Positions 4,190 through 6,103 of a DNA stretch of 6,103 bases are shown here, one piece after another; the first letter of the stretch is position 1, and each line of letters starts with the position of its first letter. Under the pieces are notes generated by a model. The model worked only from the letters and a program-made list of their open reading frames with translations, did no database searches and was not told the origin of the DNA. Source of the DNA: an uncultured Porphyromonadaceae bacterium (GTDB lineage: Bacteria; Bacteroidota; Bacteroidia; Bacteroidales; Muribaculaceae); NCBI GenBank assembly GCA_947176285.1, contig CAMWQF010000182.1:1-6103 (forward strand). The letters run 5' to 3'. The translations under genes were made by a program, and so were the position numbers.

Positions 4190-6103
4190 TTATTCTCTGT
4201 TAAGGGTGTATTGTTCCAGTTCGCTCTTGATCTTGGTATTGTCTTTATCGCTCCATTTCTGAGGTGTGAATTTCTCCTGGAGTTTCTGGAATGCCACGAA
4301 AAGAGATGGCACCACAAGCACTTGGAGAATCATACCGATAAGCATACCTCCTACGGCACCTGTGCCAAGAGCTTGATTGCCGTTTGCTCCGGCACCGGAG
4401 GCATACATCAGAGGAAGCAGACCGATGATAAGGGCAAGGGATGTCATTAGAATAGGTCGCAGACGTGCCTCAGCGCCCTGGATTGCAGCTTTCAAGATGC
4501 TCATGCCTGTACGGCGGCGGTCAAGGGCATACTCAACGATAAGGATTGCGTTCTTTGCCAAAAGACCGATAAGCATGATGAGAGCAATTTGCAAATAGAT
4601 GTTGTTGGCTATGTCGCGGAAATGAGCGAATAGGAATGTTCCCATAAGTCCGAATGGCACAGACAGGATTACAGCCCATGGCAACAGATAACTTTCATAC
4701 TGGGCAGAAAGAATGAGGTAGACAAACATAAGGATAAGCACAAAGATCATGCCGGTGCTTCCGCTGCTTCCCGATGCCTCCTCGCGGCTCATGCCGGAGT
4801 ATTCGAAGTCAAAACCTCTTGGAAGAGTTTCTTCCGCAACTCTCGCAATTGCCTGCAGAGCCTGACCTGATGAATATCCTGCAGCGGGTGTGCCGGTCAC
4901 ATTGATAGATGTGAACATATTGAAACGGTTGATGATATCCGGTCCATATATTCTCTTCAGATGCACGAAATTGTCGATTGGTGCCATTTCGTTGCCATTG
5001 CGCACCTTTATCTGTTTCAGGGTCTCCGGACTGACGCGAGCATCGGGAGATGCTTGCATCATGACGCGATAGAGTTTACCGTAAGAGTTGAAGTTGGAGA
5101 TATACATACCACCATAATATCCCTGCAGTGTGGAAAGGATGGCATTCTGGGTCAGACCTGCCTGCTTCACTTTCGGCACATCTATCTCAACGAGATATTG
5201 TGGGAATGTCGGGTTGAAGGTGGAATATGCCATCTGAATCTCAGGCTGAGCGTTCAGAACACCAATAAACTTCTGATATACTGCAAAGAAATCATCAAGT
5301 GATCCTCCCGTCTTGTCCTCAAGTTTAAGTTCAAAACCATTGGTAGCGGAGTAGCCTGAAATCATAGGAGGCTGGAAGAACATAATATTTGCATCCTTAA
5401 TTCCTGCAGCTTTTCCATATAGTTGCTGCAATACTCCGGATGCTGACTGTCCGGGCTTTTTGCGCTCGTCCCATGGTTTCAACTTGATGATGAAAGATCC
5501 ATAAGTATTACCCTGGCCGCCGATGAAGGAGTAGCCGGTGATGGCTGTACGGCTCTTTACCTCCGGGATAGAGCCTATGATGGAGTCCATCTCGTCCATT
5601 ACTGCCTGAGTGCGTTCCTGCGATGTGGCGGGAGGCATCGTAACGGCTCCCATGATTGTTCCGGTATCTTCAGTTGGCACAAGTCCGGTCGGGGTGATGT
5701 TCATCAGCCATACAAGTATGCCGATGGCAACTGCCACTGTGGCAAATGAAACTATCTTGTGGTTTATAAACCATGTAGTGGCAATCTTGTACTTGGAGAG
5801 AAGTGCATCGAAAGAGACGTTAAACCAATAGAAGAACCTCTGAAGGAAATTCATCTTTTCTTTTTTCTCTTTCTTCCTGCTTTCCACATCGTAGCCTCCT
5901 AATGGATCCTCATCGCCTGCCTCCACTTTGTGAGGCTTAAGGAAGAGTGCGCAAAGGGCAGGGGAGAGGGTTAACGCATTGATGGCAGAAAGACCGATAG
6001 CCATTGCCATGGTGAGACCAAACTGGCGGTAGAAAATACCGGAAGTTCCGCTCAGGAATGATACCGGGATAAACACAAGCATCATGACAAGGGTGATTGA
6101 AAC
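4190..6103 (-). CDS. RND/HAE1 efflux permease, AcrB-like, N-terminus beyond the right edge
   Basis: This is an inner-membrane proton/drug antiporter of the hydrophobe/amphiphile efflux family. The visible 637 codons correspond to the AcrB region from late TM5 to the C-terminus; roughly 400 or more residues are missing to the right. Numbering from the methionine at 6085: FIPVSFLSGTSGIFYRQFGL and SPALCALFLKP cover TM5-TM6; a Lys/Glu-rich cytoplasmic segment (51-105) leads to TM7 (about 111-130). A large periplasmic domain (about 131-443) contains PTEDTG and ATSQERTQ. TM8-TM12 follow (about 444-598). Proton-relay residues are present: Lys511 in AKNAILIVEYA (AcrB K940), Arg541 (R971) and Thr548 in PILMTS (T978); the paired aspartates of TM4 are outside the window. 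A polar tail of about 32 residues ends the protein. It is followed after four bases by its outer-membrane factor; the adaptor gene probably lies upstream. The frame is intact throughout. Confidence 0.96.
   Translation of the reverse strand, partial: VSITLVMMLVFIPVSFLSGTSGIFYRQFGLTMAMAIGLSAINALTLSPALCALFLKPHKVEAGDEDPLGGYDVESRKKEKKEKMNFLQRFFYWFNVSFDALLSKYKIATTWFINHKIVSFATVAVAIGILVWLMNITPTGLVPTEDTGTIMGAVTMPPATSQERTQAVMDEMDSIIGSIPEVKSRTAITGYSFIGGQGNTYGSFIIKLKPWDERKKPGQSASGVLQQLYGKAAGIKDANIMFFQPPMISGYSATNGFELKLEDKTGGSLDDFFAVYQKFIGVLNAQPEIQMAYSTFNPTFPQYLVEIDVPKVKQAGLTQNAILSTLQGYYGGMYISNFNSYGKLYRVMMQASPDARVSPETLKQIKVRNGNEMAPIDNFVHLKRIYGPDIINRFNMFTSINVTGTPAAGYSSGQALQAIARVAEETLPRGFDFEYSGMSREEASGSSGSTGMIFVLILMFVYLILSAQYESYLLPWAVILSVPFGLMGTFLFAHFRDIANNIYLQIALIMLIGLLAKNAILIVEYALDRRRTGMSILKAAIQGAEARLRPILMTSLALIIGLLPLMYASGAGANGNQALGTGAVGGMLIGMILQVLVVPSLFVAFQKLQEKFTPQKWSDKDNTKIKSELEQYTLNRE

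Noticed and set aside
4186..4317. Upstream 44-codon extension of the outer-membrane factor frame
   Set aside because: It overlaps the conserved frame of the permease C-terminus, its peptide is Arg/Asn/Ser-rich, and it would bury the lipoprotein signal peptide internally.
4121..5831. Several plus-strand frames of 60-113 codons opposite the permease
   Set aside because: All are antisense to an intact, conserved RND gene and show no start-site or domain support.

Overview
The window looks like chromosomal DNA of a Bacteroidota species, most likely order Bacteroidales; I cannot place it at genus level. Two gene-start regions carry exact Bacteroides-type promoters (TTTG near -33, TAnnTTTG near -7). 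Genes lack strong Shine-Dalgarno sequences, and the LpxA-like, DUF3127-like and NodT-type lipoprotein sequences have the character of this group. All recognised genes lie on the minus strand, so transcription runs from high to low coordinates.

Layout, in transcription order. At 6103-4190 is the C-terminal two thirds of an RND/HAE1 multidrug efflux permease, cut by the right edge. Four bases later, at 4185-2812, comes its outer-membrane factor, a NodT/OprM-type lipoprotein. The two form the tail of a tripartite pump operon whose periplasmic adaptor presumably lies beyond the right edge. An 83-bp gap with a strong hairpin leads to an LpxA-family acyltransferase at 2728-1931, which lacks several residues of canonical LpxA and may be a paralogue. 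A clear intrinsic terminator ends that unit. A single-gene unit with its own promoter and terminator then encodes a DUF3127-like OB-fold protein with an SSB-like DDLPF tip (1787-1293). A second single-gene unit encodes a 300-residue lipoprotein of unknown function with a Val/Glu-rich linker (1167-265). The left 207 bases have no convincing complete gene, but hold a widely spaced 18-bp inverted repeat and perhaps the start of a hydrophobic reading frame leaving the window.

The efflux and LpxA-like genes both concern the cell envelope: drug extrusion through the outer membrane and outer-membrane lipid synthesis. The DUF3127-like protein appears to belong to DNA metabolism and the lipoprotein to the envelope. 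Terminators and promoters are tightly packed, and one terminator T-tract runs almost into the next -33 box.

I see no CRISPR array, tRNA or rRNA gene, transposase or clear prophage gene. Most of the window is ordinary core or near-core content. The items most worth a second look are the LpxA substitutions, the DUF3127 protein with an SSB-like tip, and the inverted repeats at 74-187 and 2757-2803.
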